Shown: one piece after another, positions 1 through 8,919 of the stretch
Layout: each line of letters starts with the position of its first letter
How positions within the stretch are numbered: the first letter of the stretch is position 1
Notes under the pieces: model-generated
Database searches by the model: none
Told to the model about the DNA's origin: nothing
Seen by the model: the letters and a program-made list of their open reading frames with translations, nothing else
Assembly: GCA_944368215.1 (NCBI GenBank)
Contig: CALVWX010000006.1
Location: 29,083-93,082 of the forward strand
Direction of reading: 5' to 3'
DNA from: an uncultured Clostridia bacterium
GTDB lineage: Bacteria > Bacillota > Clostridia > Christensenellales > Borkfalkiaceae
DNA length: 64,000 nt
Program-made: the position numbers and the translations under genes

Positions 1-1
1 C

Positions 2-2560
2 GGTGACGAATTAAGAGAAGTGCCCGTCACCCTCGACGGCAACGGCGACTTCTCCGTCAGCATACGCATTGACGATTTAAACGGCACTAACTGGTACAAC
101 ACCCATCTGTACCTCAACGAGGATTATTATTACCTCGTCATGCTCGACGAAACAAACCTTACCGTCGGTCAGTCCTTCACGACCCAGACTGACAAGGTCA
201 CTGTCCAGAGCTGGTCGAGCGGCGGCGAAGCCGTGTTCAGCTTCAAGGTCGAAGAATACAACGGTTACAGCGTAACGCTTACGCAGTCGGAAATAGATAC
301 GGCCGACGGCCTTAAGTTAAAGCTTTCGGGCAATTCCAACGTTCAGGGCATACGCCTTTACGTCGGCGTTAACCCGCAGGGCGACGTATGGCGCGAATAC
401 ACCGACATAACCGTCGGCACTGACGGCGCGTTCACCGTCGAATACGACCTCACAAGGATTCCCGTGGCGGGCGAATGGGTTAACGTAAGAATTTACTTCC
501 CCGACGATACATACTTCGTCGTGCCCCTCGCGCAGACGACGAGCGGCGGCGAGCCCGTATCTTCCGGCGACGTATTCTACGGGCAGAATACAAGTCTCAC
601 CATAGTTTCGTGGACGGACGGCGGGGTAGGTACCCTCAGCTTCAATGTCGCCGTATATGACACCAGCTACAAGGTCACCGCAACAAATGTAAGGTTTGAA
701 GACGGTTATCTCGTAGTGAGCGGCACTGTCGAAAATGTGCAGAGTCTTAAAGTTGCCCTTATCAATACCGACGGCATAACTATCGACGCGGTGCTTGAAG
801 ACAATGCGTTTACCGTAAGGTTTGACCTTTCACAGCTGACGGCAAATCAGTATGAATGGTACCGCCTTAAAGTTTCTGCCGACGACAGAGATTTTGTAAA
901 CGTTCCCTATTACGAAGGTTTTGATACTTCCGTTCAGTATGCGTACGGTACGCGCCGTTATTACTTCACCACCGAGTGGAGCAATACCGATTTTGCACTC
1001 GTATACCAGAATTATTCTTACGGCATAACCAATGCCGAAATAACCGATGTCGAAGGCAAAGCCACCCTCACAATCGAAGGCGTCCTTGCCGACAGTTCGG
1101 TTGCGGCCGGAAATATTAAACTCATTCTCAACAAAACGAGCGGCGAAGCCGTTACTATAACTGTCGACAACCTTGCCGCAGAGGCGGGCACGTTCAGGTT
1201 TACATACGACATAAGCGAACTTGAATTCGGCCAGCCCTATTTCCTCCGCCTGTATAACGGCGACGTGAAAATTGCCGATATAAGTTCGCTCTGGGCGGCG
1301 GATATCCTCTTCGACGAAGTTGAAATCGGCACTGATACGGTTTATTACTTCTACCGCAATTCACTCACGGCTTACAATACTCTCGGCGTCGTCCGCGAAG
1401 ATATAAGCGTTCCCGCGCCCGTAGTAACCGTAACCGAAGTTAAATTCGAAGACGGCAATCTCGTCGTAAGCGGCACGGTTGAAAATGCAACCGACCTTGC
1501 AATCGCGCTCATCGATAACGACGACGTTGTTTCGTCCGACGCGGTAATCGAAGGCAATTCCTTCACCGCGCAGATAAATCTTTCGCTGCTCACGGCAAGC
1601 AACGGCAACTGGTATTTCCTCAACACATCCGTCAACGACGGCGAATGGCAACAGGTTTTATACTACGACTCGTTTGACGCTACGGTAGAATATACGTATG
1701 AAAATCGCGTATATCGTTTTACAAAAGAGTGGGACAATGCTTACTTCGCACTTCTTTACTCCGATGCGCCTAACCCCGAAGAGCCTTCTGTCAGCGCTAC
1801 ATATGCAGGGTTTGAAGACGGCAACTTCGTCTTCAGCGGTGTGGCAACAAATGTGCAAACTCTAACGGTATATCTGTATAACAACACAGAAAACATTGAT
1901 ACGTACAGTGCCGTAGCTGAACTCGGCGAAGACGGCGCATTCACGGTAAGAATCGGCCTCGCCCAGCTCGCTCTTGCAGATGGTAACTGGTACCGCGTAC
2001 GTGTCTCTATAGACGGCGGCGAAATTGTTCAGCTCGTCGACGATGATTTTGCAAAACCTTCACAGCAGTATACATATGGCGCGCGTACTTATAAGTTTGA
2101 AGGCAATCTTGCAATTTCATATAAAACGCACTCGTATGCATATTCTGTAACAAACCTTGAAATTGTTGATAAAGAAGGCGTTGCAACGCTCGTCATTGAA
2201 GGTACTTATACCGATGATATTGCGGCTGAAGACGTAAAACTCTGCCTTGACAAGACAAGCGCAACGACTGACAGACAGTTTATCGATAATTTATCTTCAG
2301 AGAAAGGTACATTCAAGTTTGAGGTTGACATTTCGCAGCTCAATGTCTCTGATACGACAGAACAGTATGGCGAGCACGGATATTTCCTTCGCCTGTATAA
2401 CGGTACAAGCACAAAGATTGCGGATATAAATTCCACATGGTTCTCCGACTTGCAGTTTGAAGATGTTACAATAGGAAATTCCACATATTACTTCTATCGC
2501 AACAATGCTTCTAACTGGTATACGCTCGGATTGGTCCGCTTCGAAAACCAGACTGTTTAA
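2..2560 (+). CDS. Modular secreted/surface protein with repeated beta-sandwich modules (5' end outside window)
   Basis: The reading frame is open to the left edge, so the true start and any signal peptide lie outside the window; the GTG at 20 is only the first in-frame start codon visible. The visible part is about 850 residues, acidic, rich in Asp, Tyr, Thr and Val and nearly free of Cys. Two module types alternate. Type A (about residues 220-335, 473-592 and 600-705) has an EDG..VVSGTVEN start, an NWY..V core and a YTYG.R.Y.F end. Type B (about 336-465 and 706-846) has a KATLTIEG start, a YFLRLYNG core and a YYFYRN end. No LPXTG motif or SLH domain is seen at the C-terminus. The type A ending recurs in the lipoprotein at 10500-11981, which links this gene to the glycosidase operon downstream. 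A glycan-binding role is inference; no family is recognised. Confidence 0.75.
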   Translation, partial: GDELREVPVTLDGNGDFSVSIRIDDLNGTNWYNTHLYLNEDYYYLVMLDETNLTVGQSFTTQTDKVTVQSWSSGGEAVFSFKVEEYNGYSVTLTQSEIDTADGLKLKLSGNSNVQGIRLYVGVNPQGDVWREYTDITVGTDGAFTVEYDLTRIPVAGEWVNVRIYFPDDTYFVVPLAQTTSGGEPVSSGDVFYGQNTSLTIVSWTDGGVGTLSFNVAVYDTSYKVTATNVRFEDGYLVVSGTVENVQSLKVALINTDGITIDAVLEDNAFTVRFDLSQLTANQYEWYRLKVSADDRDFVNVPYYEGFDTSVQYAYGTRRYYFTTEWSNTDFALVYQNYSYGITNAEITDVEGKATLTIEGVLADSSVAAGNIKLILNKTSGEAVTITVDNLAAEAGTFRFTYDISELEFGQPYFLRLYNGDVKIADISSLWAADILFDEVEIGTDTVYYFYRNSLTAYNTLGVVREDISVPAPVVTVTEVKFEDGNLVVSGTVENATDLAIALIDNDDVVSSDAVIEGNSFTAQINLSLLTASNGNWYFLNTSVNDGEWQQVLYYDSFDATVEYTYENRVYRFTKEWDNAYFALLYSDAPNPEEPSVSATYAGFEDGNFVFSGVATNVQTLTVYLYNNTENIDTYSAVAELGEDGAFTVRIGLAQLALADGNWYRVRVSIDGGEIVQLVDDDFAKPSQQYTYGARTYKFEGNLAISYKTHSYAYSVTNLEIVDKEGVATLVIEGTYTDDIAAEDVKLCLDKTSATTDRQFIDNLSSEKGTFKFEVDISQLNVSDTTEQYGEHGYFLRLYNGTSTKIADINSTWFSDLQFEDVTIGNSTYYFYRNNASNWYTLGLVRFENQTV

Positions 2561-2584
2561 TTATTCTTTCTCCTTAAAGTTATA

Positions 2585-2624
2585 CGCGGGAGGGCCCCTT
2601 TTAGGGGTCCTCCCGTGATTTTGT
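2585..2624 (+). terminator. Intrinsic terminator after the modular surface protein
   Basis: A GC-rich hairpin (arms CGGGAGGGCCCC and AGGGGTCCTCCCG around a TTTT loop) follows the stop codon by about 25 bases. It is followed by a short T-rich tail (GATTTTGT). Confidence 0.75.
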
Positions 2625-2627
2625 AAA

Positions 2628-2641
2628 TGTTAACGTTAAAA
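2628..2641. promoter_or_regulatory. LacI-type operator upstream of the lacI-family gene
   Basis: TGTTAACGTTAAAA is centred on CG and matches the two sites at 3757-3791. It lies 14 bases upstream of the -35 box of the regulator's own promoter, which suggests autoregulation (inference). Confidence 0.65.
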
Positions 2642-2654
2642 ATTGAAAAGATTG

Positions 2655-2684
2655 TTGACAAGCTTATCACATTCGGTATATAAT
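2655..2684 (+). promoter_or_regulatory. Sigma-A promoter of the lacI-family gene
   Basis: TTGACA (2655-2660), an 18-base spacer and TATAAT (2679-2684) sit about 30 bases upstream of the ATG at 2716. Confidence 0.8.
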
Positions 2685-2715
2685 TAGTTTAATGTTATAA
2701 CTTTAAGGGCGGAAA

Positions 2716-3666
2716 ATGGCTACAATAAAAGATATTGCTAAAATGACGGGCTGTTCCGTGATGACGGTCTCCCGCGCGCTCAACAATCCTGAAATCGTCA
2801 AAAAAGAAACACTGGATAAAATTCGTGCGGCGGTGGACGCCACGGGATATGTGCAGAACAGGGTCGCGCGTTCGCTCATCAAGGGCTGTACCTTCAATAT
2901 ATGCGTATATATTCCCTCAACACTCGATGCAACAGAATCTTTCGTCGCGCAGACGATAAGCTCCATAGGCGAACGGCTCGGTAACCTCGGTTACAGTTTA
3001 AGCCTCAGAAGAAAGCTCGTCATAGACGATAATTTCGACGGCATAATCGCCGCGGGCCTCAACATAGAGGATGAGGACGAGTTTGAAAAGGCTTCCGCCG
3101 TAAAGCCCGCCGTGCTCTACGGCAACAGCGAACGCTTCACAAACTGGGTGGACGTAAACAACTACCGCGGCATCTACAAGATGACTGAATATATCATCAA
3201 AAAAGGCCATACAAAAATTGCCTACATCGGCATGGATTATCACGCGCACTACGTTGCCCAGCGCAAGCAGGGCTTTCTGGACGCGATAACGTCTTACGGC
3301 CTCGAAGTTTCTCCCCAATATATAGTGACGGCGGACAACACCGAACAGGCCGGCTTCGACGCCTGCGGGCGGCTGCTTGCGCAGGCCTCGCCCACGGCCA
3401 TAGTTTGCGCCACCGACCTGATTGCCGTCGGTTGCATACATGCCCTGCAGCGGCGCGACATAAAAGTACCTTTGCAGATGGCCGTCTCCGGCTTCGACGG
3501 ATTCGGCATAGAAAATACCGTCTTTCCAAAGCTGACGACGATAAAGCAACCATTGTACGACGTCGGCGTAAGGCTGGCGGACGCGGTTGTCGACAGCATA
3601 AACGGCAAGCCGCAAAAACACGGAATTTATATTGAACCGGAAATCAAGCCGGGCGAGTCAGTATGA
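2716..3666 (+). CDS. LacI-family transcriptional regulator
   Basis: 316-residue repressor of the LacI/GalR family, of usual length or slightly short. The N-terminal helix-turn-helix (residues 3-25, with TIKDIAKMTGCSVMTVSRAL) is canonical and is followed by the hinge helix (YVQNRVARSLIKG). The rest is a periplasmic-binding-protein-like effector domain; a segment near residues 250-265 (AVSGFDGFGIENTVFP) is the typical region before the last strand. The gene has its own promoter and an operator-like site upstream. The same motif is repeated at the promoter of the ABC transporter/GH30 operon that follows, so this protein very probably controls that operon in response to a sugar derived from the substrate. 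The effector cannot be read from the sequence. Confidence 0.93.
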   Translation: MATIKDIAKMTGCSVMTVSRALNNPEIVKKETLDKIRAAVDATGYVQNRVARSLIKGCTFNICVYIPSTLDATESFVAQTISSIGERLGNLGYSLSLRRKLVIDDNFDGIIAAGLNIEDEDEFEKASAVKPAVLYGNSERFTNWVDVNNYRGIYKMTEYIIKKGHTKIAYIGMDYHAHYVAQRKQGFLDAITSYGLEVSPQYIVTADNTEQAGFDACGRLLAQASPTAIVCATDLIAVGCIHALQRRDIKVPLQMAVSGFDGFGIENTVFPKLTTIKQPLYDVGVRLADAVVDSINGKPQKHGIYIEPEIKPGESV

Positions 3667-3683
3667 CCCGCCCGGCTTTTGTT
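3646..3683 (+). terminator. Intrinsic terminator overlapping the end of the lacI-family gene
   Basis: The arms AAGCCGGGCG and CGCCCGGCTT enclose the stop codon and are followed by TTTTG. The last codons of the regulator form the left arm. Confidence 0.8.
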
Positions 3684-3722
3684 AATATTTATAAAAAATT
3701 GTTGCAAATTTTTAAAAAAGTA

Positions 3723-3751
3723 TTGACATACTCGTATCTCAGTGTTATACT
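3723..3751 (+). promoter_or_regulatory. Sigma-A promoter of the ABC transporter/GH30 operon
   Basis: TTGACA (3723-3728), a 17-base spacer and TATACT (3746-3751). Two operator-like palindromes lie just downstream of the -10 box. Confidence 0.85.
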
Positions 3752-3756
3752 TTTAC

Positions 3757-3791
3757 TGATAACGTTAACATTTACAAAATAAACGTTAACA
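3757..3791. promoter_or_regulatory. Tandem LacI-type operators
   Basis: Site 1 is TGATAACGTTAACA (3757-3770) and site 2 is AATAAACGTTAACA (3778-3791). Their centres are 21 bp apart, which is two helical turns, and both lie over and just past the transcription start. Bound repressor would block the promoter. The match with the site at 2628-2641 ties both promoters to the neighbouring LacI-family protein. Confidence 0.8.
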
Positions 3792-3836
3792 TTACTCAGT
3801 TTTCTAAACAATTTTAATGTTTTTAAAGGAGGATTT

Positions 3837-5195
3837 ATGAAGAGAAATATTTTAAAAGCGGCGGTTGCGCTGGCTTTGGGCGGTTGTATTGCAGGTTCGT
3901 TCGCGGCATGCGGAGGTTCGGGCGGCGACGATAACACAATTACTTTTTATCATTACGCGGTGACGAGCGCGCTCAACACCCAGCTTGAAGAAAAACTGGC
4001 CGACTTCACCGAGCAGACGGGCATTAACGTAAGGCACATTCCCGTCTCCAAGGACAACTATAACGCCACAATTTCCACAAGGTTCACAAGCTCCAGAAAC
4101 GATATGGACGTGCTTTACCTCGACCAGCCGTTGCTTGCGCAGTATGCAAATTCCAACCTGCTTTTAAATCTCGACGATTATATAACTCAGTCGTCCGAGG
4201 ACAGCGAAACGGTCGCCGCCGACAACGAAGCGGGTTTTGCGTTCAATCAGAACGCTTTTAATTCCAGCGCGTGGGAAACTACGGTATATAACGGCTCCGT
4301 ATACGGCATTCCCCTGACCATCAACACGTCGGTGCTCTTCTACAACGTGGCGACGATAAGGGAGGCCTGCGGATATTCGAGCGACGAGGAAGCAATAGCG
4401 GCCGTAAATGCCATCAAGACCTGGGACGACTTAAAGCAGTTCGCCTCCCAAATTGACGGCCTCGGCAGCACCTATGCGCTCTTCGGCGGCATGGGCAGCG
4501 GCGGCTACATGGGTTGGTACACCCAGTGCTTCGTTGGTGCGTCCGGCGGCAAGCTCTATGACGACGCAACAAAAACCGTCCTACCCAACGACGACGGCAC
4601 GATAACCGACGCATTCGAAATGATTAAATACATGTTCGATAACTCGCCCGAGGAAATTTACAATTCCAACAGCGGCTTCACGGGCACTACGGGTGACCCT
4701 TCGGGCAATGTCATCTTCTCGCTTTCCCACAGCTCGGACATAAAGGACCTCGACGTAGCCTATACTACCTTCGGCGCCATACCTTTCCCCGGCAAAACCG
4801 AGGAGATAGGTTCGGTATCCAATATCGGCGGCGAAAACCTCGTCATTCCTTCAAGGTCGGAAAATAAGGAGGCTGCGCTCAAGCTCATTCAATACCTCGT
4901 ATCCGAAGATTGCATGGCTTTCTTCCAGCAGTGCACAAATAACTTTGCGGCCGTCGACAAATACGCCACGATAGATACATTTACTACGGACACGACCTCT
5001 CCCACATACCAGATGTATTCGGTGGTAAAGACCCAGCTTGAAACGGCTCAGGTCCGTCCCGTGGTCGCCGGCTGGATGCAGGTAAACGACAACGGCATTC
5101 CCACCAACCTCGACAACTACATCGACGGACTCAAGACGGTGGACGAGGCCATTTCCGATATCCGCACCTACGCGGCGCAATACCTCAATAATTGA
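3837..5195 (+). CDS. ABC transporter extracellular solute-binding lipoprotein (family 1, sugar type)
   Basis: 452-residue sugar-binding lipoprotein. The signal peptide ends in a lipobox with Cys25 (SFAAC), followed by a Gly/Ser/Asp linker; an earlier LGGC at Cys17 is less likely because the signal would be very short. The body has the family-1 layout: an N-terminal FYHYAVTSALNTQLEEKLADF segment, a GIPLTINTSVLFYN segment and a GGENLVIPSRSENKEAALKLIQYLVS segment typical of MalE/MsmE-type proteins. It is the first gene after the operator-controlled promoter, has an AGGAGG ribosome binding site, and is followed by its two permeases. It would capture an oligosaccharide at the cell surface; the sugar is not determined. 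Confidence 0.93.
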   Translation: MKRNILKAAVALALGGCIAGSFAACGGSGGDDNTITFYHYAVTSALNTQLEEKLADFTEQTGINVRHIPVSKDNYNATISTRFTSSRNDMDVLYLDQPLLAQYANSNLLLNLDDYITQSSEDSETVAADNEAGFAFNQNAFNSSAWETTVYNGSVYGIPLTINTSVLFYNVATIREACGYSSDEEAIAAVNAIKTWDDLKQFASQIDGLGSTYALFGGMGSGGYMGWYTQCFVGASGGKLYDDATKTVLPNDDGTITDAFEMIKYMFDNSPEEIYNSNSGFTGTTGDPSGNVIFSLSHSSDIKDLDVAYTTFGAIPFPGKTEEIGSVSNIGGENLVIPSRSENKEAALKLIQYLVSEDCMAFFQQCTNNFAAVDKYATIDTFTTDTTSPTYQMYSVVKTQLETAQVRPVVAGWMQVNDNGIPTNLDNYIDGLKTVDEAISDIRTYAAQYLNN

Positions 5196-5223
5196 ACTTC
5201 AGGATAAATAAGGAATAGGGGAA

Positions 5224-6168
5224 ATGAAGGCTCAGACAAAGCAAAAACTTAAAAGGAACGCGACAGGATACGCTTTTATCCTGCCGCTCATCCTTTATTT
5301 TGTGGTGTTTCAGCTTGCGCCCATGCTCATCGCGCTGGTGATAAGCTTTACCAACTACTCGCTGGAACACCTCACCGACTACACCTTCGTCGGATTTGAA
5401 AATTTTATCGAGCTGTTCACCAACTCGGTCAAGTACCCGATGTTCTGGTCGTCGCTCAAAACCACGTTCTTTTACATTCTTCTCACCGTGCCCGCGAATA
5501 TAATACTCGCGCTGGTGGTGTCCGCCCTGCTCAATTCTAAAATCAAGGGCGAAAAATTCTTCAAAACGGTCTTTTACATTCCGTCCGTCACTGTGGGCGT
5601 CGCCATAATGGTAATGTGGCAGCAGATGCTCGCTCCCGACGGATTGATAAACCAGCTCTTCGGCACCAACGTTGACTTTCTGAACAACGAATCCACCGCG
5701 CTCGTCGTCTTTGCGTTCATGAGCATATGGGGCGGCCTCGGCTATAACGTCCTCATAATGCTCAGCGCCATGAAGAATATCGACCCCGCCATGTACGAGG
5801 CGGCCGAAATAGACGGCGCGGGCGCCGTTCAGAAGTTTCTGTACATCACCGTCCCCGGAGTAATGCCCACGGTATTTTTCTTCCTCGTAACGGGGCTGAT
5901 ATCGGGCTTCCAGGTCGGCGAACAGATGCTCATCATCTACGGCGACACCACCATGGTGCAGAGCGTTTACACCTACGTATACGGCCTGTATTACACCATG
6001 CGCCGCTCGTGCGATTACGCCACGGCGTCTGCAATGTCGTATTTCCTGTTCGTCATAATTTTAATTATCACGCTCATACAGTTCCGCGTGCAGAACGGCA
6101 GGCCAAAATTTATACAAAAGTTAATCGACAGAAGAAAGAAAGGGGGTGAGCTGGTTGAAAAAGTCTGA
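5224..6168 (+). CDS. ABC sugar transporter permease, MalF/UgpA type
   Basis: 314 residues with about six membrane segments; the first begins near residue 14 (ATGYAFILPLILYFVVFQLAPML). The EAA loop that docks on the ATPase is visible as EAAEIDGAGAVQKFLYITVPGVMPT. It is the MalF-like partner of the permease that overlaps its 3' end. Together with the binding lipoprotein and the ATPase it forms a carbohydrate importer of the CUT1 type. Confidence 0.93.
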   Translation: MKAQTKQKLKRNATGYAFILPLILYFVVFQLAPMLIALVISFTNYSLEHLTDYTFVGFENFIELFTNSVKYPMFWSSLKTTFFYILLTVPANIILALVVSALLNSKIKGEKFFKTVFYIPSVTVGVAIMVMWQQMLAPDGLINQLFGTNVDFLNNESTALVVFAFMSIWGGLGYNVLIMLSAMKNIDPAMYEAAEIDGAGAVQKFLYITVPGVMPTVFFFLVTGLISGFQVGEQMLIIYGDTTMVQSVYTYVYGLYYTMRRSCDYATASAMSYFLFVIILIITLIQFRVQNGRPKFIQKLIDRRKKGGELVEKV

Positions 6169-7039
6169 AGTTGCAAAGCTGCACTTTCCCAGGCGCTTCA
6201 GCGCGGGCACGGTCGCCAAAAAGACCGTCGTCTACGTCGTGCTCATTGCGCTCTGTCTCGCCTTCATAGTGCCCTATCTGTGGATGATAGTCACCTCTTT
6301 AAGGACGGAAATGGCTTACAACAGCACGGGCTTCACGCTTTTGCCCATAGACGAATACGGCAACATTTCCTTCCATTTCGAAAATTATTCTGAGGCCTTC
6401 TCGGCTCTCGACCTCGGCACGGTATTCTTAAATACCATGATAGTCTGCGTGGTCAACACCGTGGCCAACCTCTTTTTGAATTCGCTGGCGGCATACGCGT
6501 TCGCCCGCCTCAAATTTTTCGGCCGCAACTCGGTGTTCAGGGTATGTCTCTTTTCAATGATGGTCCCCGGTACGGTAATGCTCGTGCCCAATTATCTCAT
6601 CTGCGATTTTCTCGGCATAACCGACAGCTTAACCGCGCTAATCATGCCATTCCTCATGAGTATCTACAACATATTCCTGCTCCGACAGCAGTTTCTCGGC
6701 GTCGATAAGGAGATAGAGGAGGCGGCAAAGATAGAGGGCGCTGGGGTATTCCGCATCTATTTCAGGATAGTTCTCCCGCTCGTCAAACCCATGCTCATAG
6801 TGCTGGGAATAACAACCTTCATGTGGAACTACAGCAACTATCTGTGGCCGTACATCGTCAACACCGACCCCGCCCTGCGCACGCTTTCAACCTCGCTTGC
6901 GGAGCTCATGGGGGCCGATTACGACCTCACGGTCAAGCTCGCGGGCGCGGTAATCGTCTCCGCCCCCATGATAATCATTTTCTTCGTTCTGCAGAAGTTC
7001 ATAATAGGCGGCACCATGGCCGGCGCGGTAAAGGGGTAA
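6155..7039 (+). CDS. ABC sugar transporter permease, MalG/UgpE type
   Basis: About 294 residues with six predicted membrane segments and the EAA loop EEAAKIEGAGVFRIYFRIVLPLVKP, as in MalG-type permeases. The start is chosen at the TTG at 6155: the strong ribosome binding site AGGGGGTGA (6141-6149) is spaced 5-6 bases before it, whereas the GTG at 6146 lies inside that site. The gene overlaps the end of the first permease by 14 bases, so the two are translationally coupled. The C-terminus ends in the usual amphipathic GGTMAGAVKG tail. Confidence 0.92.
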   Translation: MKKSEVAKLHFPRRFSAGTVAKKTVVYVVLIALCLAFIVPYLWMIVTSLRTEMAYNSTGFTLLPIDEYGNISFHFENYSEAFSALDLGTVFLNTMIVCVVNTVANLFLNSLAAYAFARLKFFGRNSVFRVCLFSMMVPGTVMLVPNYLICDFLGITDSLTALIMPFLMSIYNIFLLRQQFLGVDKEIEEAAKIEGAGVFRIYFRIVLPLVKPMLIVLGITTFMWNYSNYLWPYIVNTDPALRTLSTSLAELMGADYDLTVKLAGAVIVSAPMIIIFFVLQKFIIGGTMAGAVKG

Positions 7040-7042
7040 AAA

Positions 7043-8905
7043 ATGGCAAAGGTATCTTTAAGACATATATATAAAGTTTACGACGGCAAAGTAAAGGCCG
7101 TAAGCGACTTCAACCTCGAAGTAGAGGACAAGGAATTCATAGTTTTCGTCGGCCCGTCGGGCTGCGGAAAATCCACCACTCTCCGCATGGTTGCGGGGCT
7201 GGAGGAGATAACCGCCGGCGAGCTGTGGATAGGCGACACGCTGTGCAACCACGTAGAGGCCAAAAACCGCAACATATCCATGGTTTTCCAGAACTACGCG
7301 CTCTTCCCCAACATGAGCGTGTACGACAACATGGCCTTCGGCCTGCGCATGCACAAGGTGCCGCGCGAGGAAATAGACAAAAGGGTAAAGGGCGCGGCGG
7401 ACATACTCGGCATAACCGAGTATTTAAACCGCAAGCCCAAGGCGCTTTCGGGCGGCCAGCGTCAGCGCGTCGCGCTGGGCAGGGCCATCGTCAGGGAGCC
7501 CAGCGTTTTCCTCTTCGATGAACCGCTCTCCAACCTCGACGCAAAGCTGCGCGCCAAAATGCGCACCGAAATCACAAGGCTGCATAAGCGCCTGCAATCT
7601 ACGTTCATATACGTCACCCACGATCAGGTCGAGGCCATGACCATGGGCGACAGAATAGTCGTCATGAAGGACGGCTTCATTCAGCAGACGGACACGCCGC
7701 AAAATCTCTTCCGCTGGCCTGCAAACAAGTTCGTGGCGGGCTTCATCGGCACGCCGCAGATGAATTTCTTTTCCGCAACGCTCACAAGGCGGAGCGACGG
7801 CAGCGTCGAAGCGCGCACAAAGGGCTTTACGCTCGTAATTCCCGCCGAACATACCTACAGGCTGGATGAAAAATACCTCGGCGGCGACGTAACCGTCACC
7901 ATGGGCATCCGTCCCGACGACATAAAGCCCGTTTCAAGGGCCGCGCCCGGCGCTCAGATTTGCGCGTCCGTCGCCCTCGTCGAAGAGCTCGGCACGCAGA
8001 CGCTCATCTATGCCAATACCGACGAGGGTCAACTCATGAACGAGAACAGCGATACGGCTTTCTGCGCCTCCGCGGGCGAAAATACGGGCATAACCGCAGG
8101 TTCGACCGTCGAGTTCGAAGTTGATACTTCAAAGCTGCATTTCTTCGACGAACAGACCGAACTTTCTATAAAGCGCCGCATTCCCGACGTCACCGTCGGG
8201 GCTCAGGTAAAAGGCGGGCGCGTATTTATGCTCGGCGGCGCCCTCGCGCTGCCTCCCGTCCTCGCATCGGAGCTCGGCGAAGGCTCATACGACGCCGAAA
8301 TTCCGTCCCGCGCCCTGTCGTTTGCGGGCGAAGGCGTAAGCGGAAGGGTGGAGGAGACCGAAGAGCTCGGCAAGGGCAGGTATCTCTCCCGCGTGCTGTG
8401 CGGAAATGACAGGGTGTTCGTCGTCGGCGACAGCCCTCTCTCCGTCGGCGACAAGGTCTGCGTTTCCGTCGCGTTTGAAAAAATTTCCTTCCTTCGCGGA
8501 CGCGAAGAAGTAATCTCCGCAATCCCCGGTGAAATGAAGTTGAACGGCACATATGTGCGGCTCAAAGAGGGAAGGGAGAAAAACCATTACATCGTCGCGG
8601 GCGGCGTAAAAATCCCTTCGCCCATGGATTTCAACCAGAAGATGTACGACAGGGGCAGGTCTATTTTTAAAAGAAAACTTTCTTTCGGCATAGACCCCGC
8701 GGCCGCTTCGCTCGGCGAAGAGGGCGTGCCCGTCACCGTCGATAAAGTGCTCGATTACGGCAGCGCAAAATACGCCATCGTCAGCCTCGGCGACGGAAAG
8801 TTATGCGTCGCGCTTGAAGGGCCGGTGCCCGCAGATCCGCACATTAAACTCAATTTTGACAGCATAAAGGTGTACGACAGCGACATCGACATGCGTTTGT
8901 TCTGA
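7043..8905 (+). CDS. ABC transporter ATPase, MsmX/UgpC type, with long C-terminal extension
   Basis: 620 residues, against about 365-375 for ordinary MsmX/UgpC/MalK proteins. Walker A GPSGCGKST is at 37-45, the Q-loop at VFQNYALFPN (81-90), the LSGGQ signature at 135-139, Walker B VFLFDEP at 155-161 and the switch His at YVTHDQ. A first TOBE-like regulatory part follows (GIRPDDI near 290). About 250 further residues then continue with repeated beta-rich segments that look like extra TOBE/OB-type domains (for example GVSGRVEETEELGKGRYLSRVL and TYVRLKEGREKNHYIVAGG). It drives sugar import through the two upstream permeases. The extension may add regulation or ligand sensing (inference). Confidence 0.9.
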   Translation: MAKVSLRHIYKVYDGKVKAVSDFNLEVEDKEFIVFVGPSGCGKSTTLRMVAGLEEITAGELWIGDTLCNHVEAKNRNISMVFQNYALFPNMSVYDNMAFGLRMHKVPREEIDKRVKGAADILGITEYLNRKPKALSGGQRQRVALGRAIVREPSVFLFDEPLSNLDAKLRAKMRTEITRLHKRLQSTFIYVTHDQVEAMTMGDRIVVMKDGFIQQTDTPQNLFRWPANKFVAGFIGTPQMNFFSATLTRRSDGSVEARTKGFTLVIPAEHTYRLDEKYLGGDVTVTMGIRPDDIKPVSRAAPGAQICASVALVEELGTQTLIYANTDEGQLMNENSDTAFCASAGENTGITAGSTVEFEVDTSKLHFFDEQTELSIKRRIPDVTVGAQVKGGRVFMLGGALALPPVLASELGEGSYDAEIPSRALSFAGEGVSGRVEETEELGKGRYLSRVLCGNDRVFVVGDSPLSVGDKVCVSVAFEKISFLRGREEVISAIPGEMKLNGTYVRLKEGREKNHYIVAGGVKIPSPMDFNQKMYDRGRSIFKRKLSFGIDPAAASLGEEGVPVTVDKVLDYGSAKYAIVSLGDGKLCVALEGPVPADPHIKLNFDSIKVYDSDIDMRLF

Positions 8906-8919
8906 TAAAAGGAGGAAAG

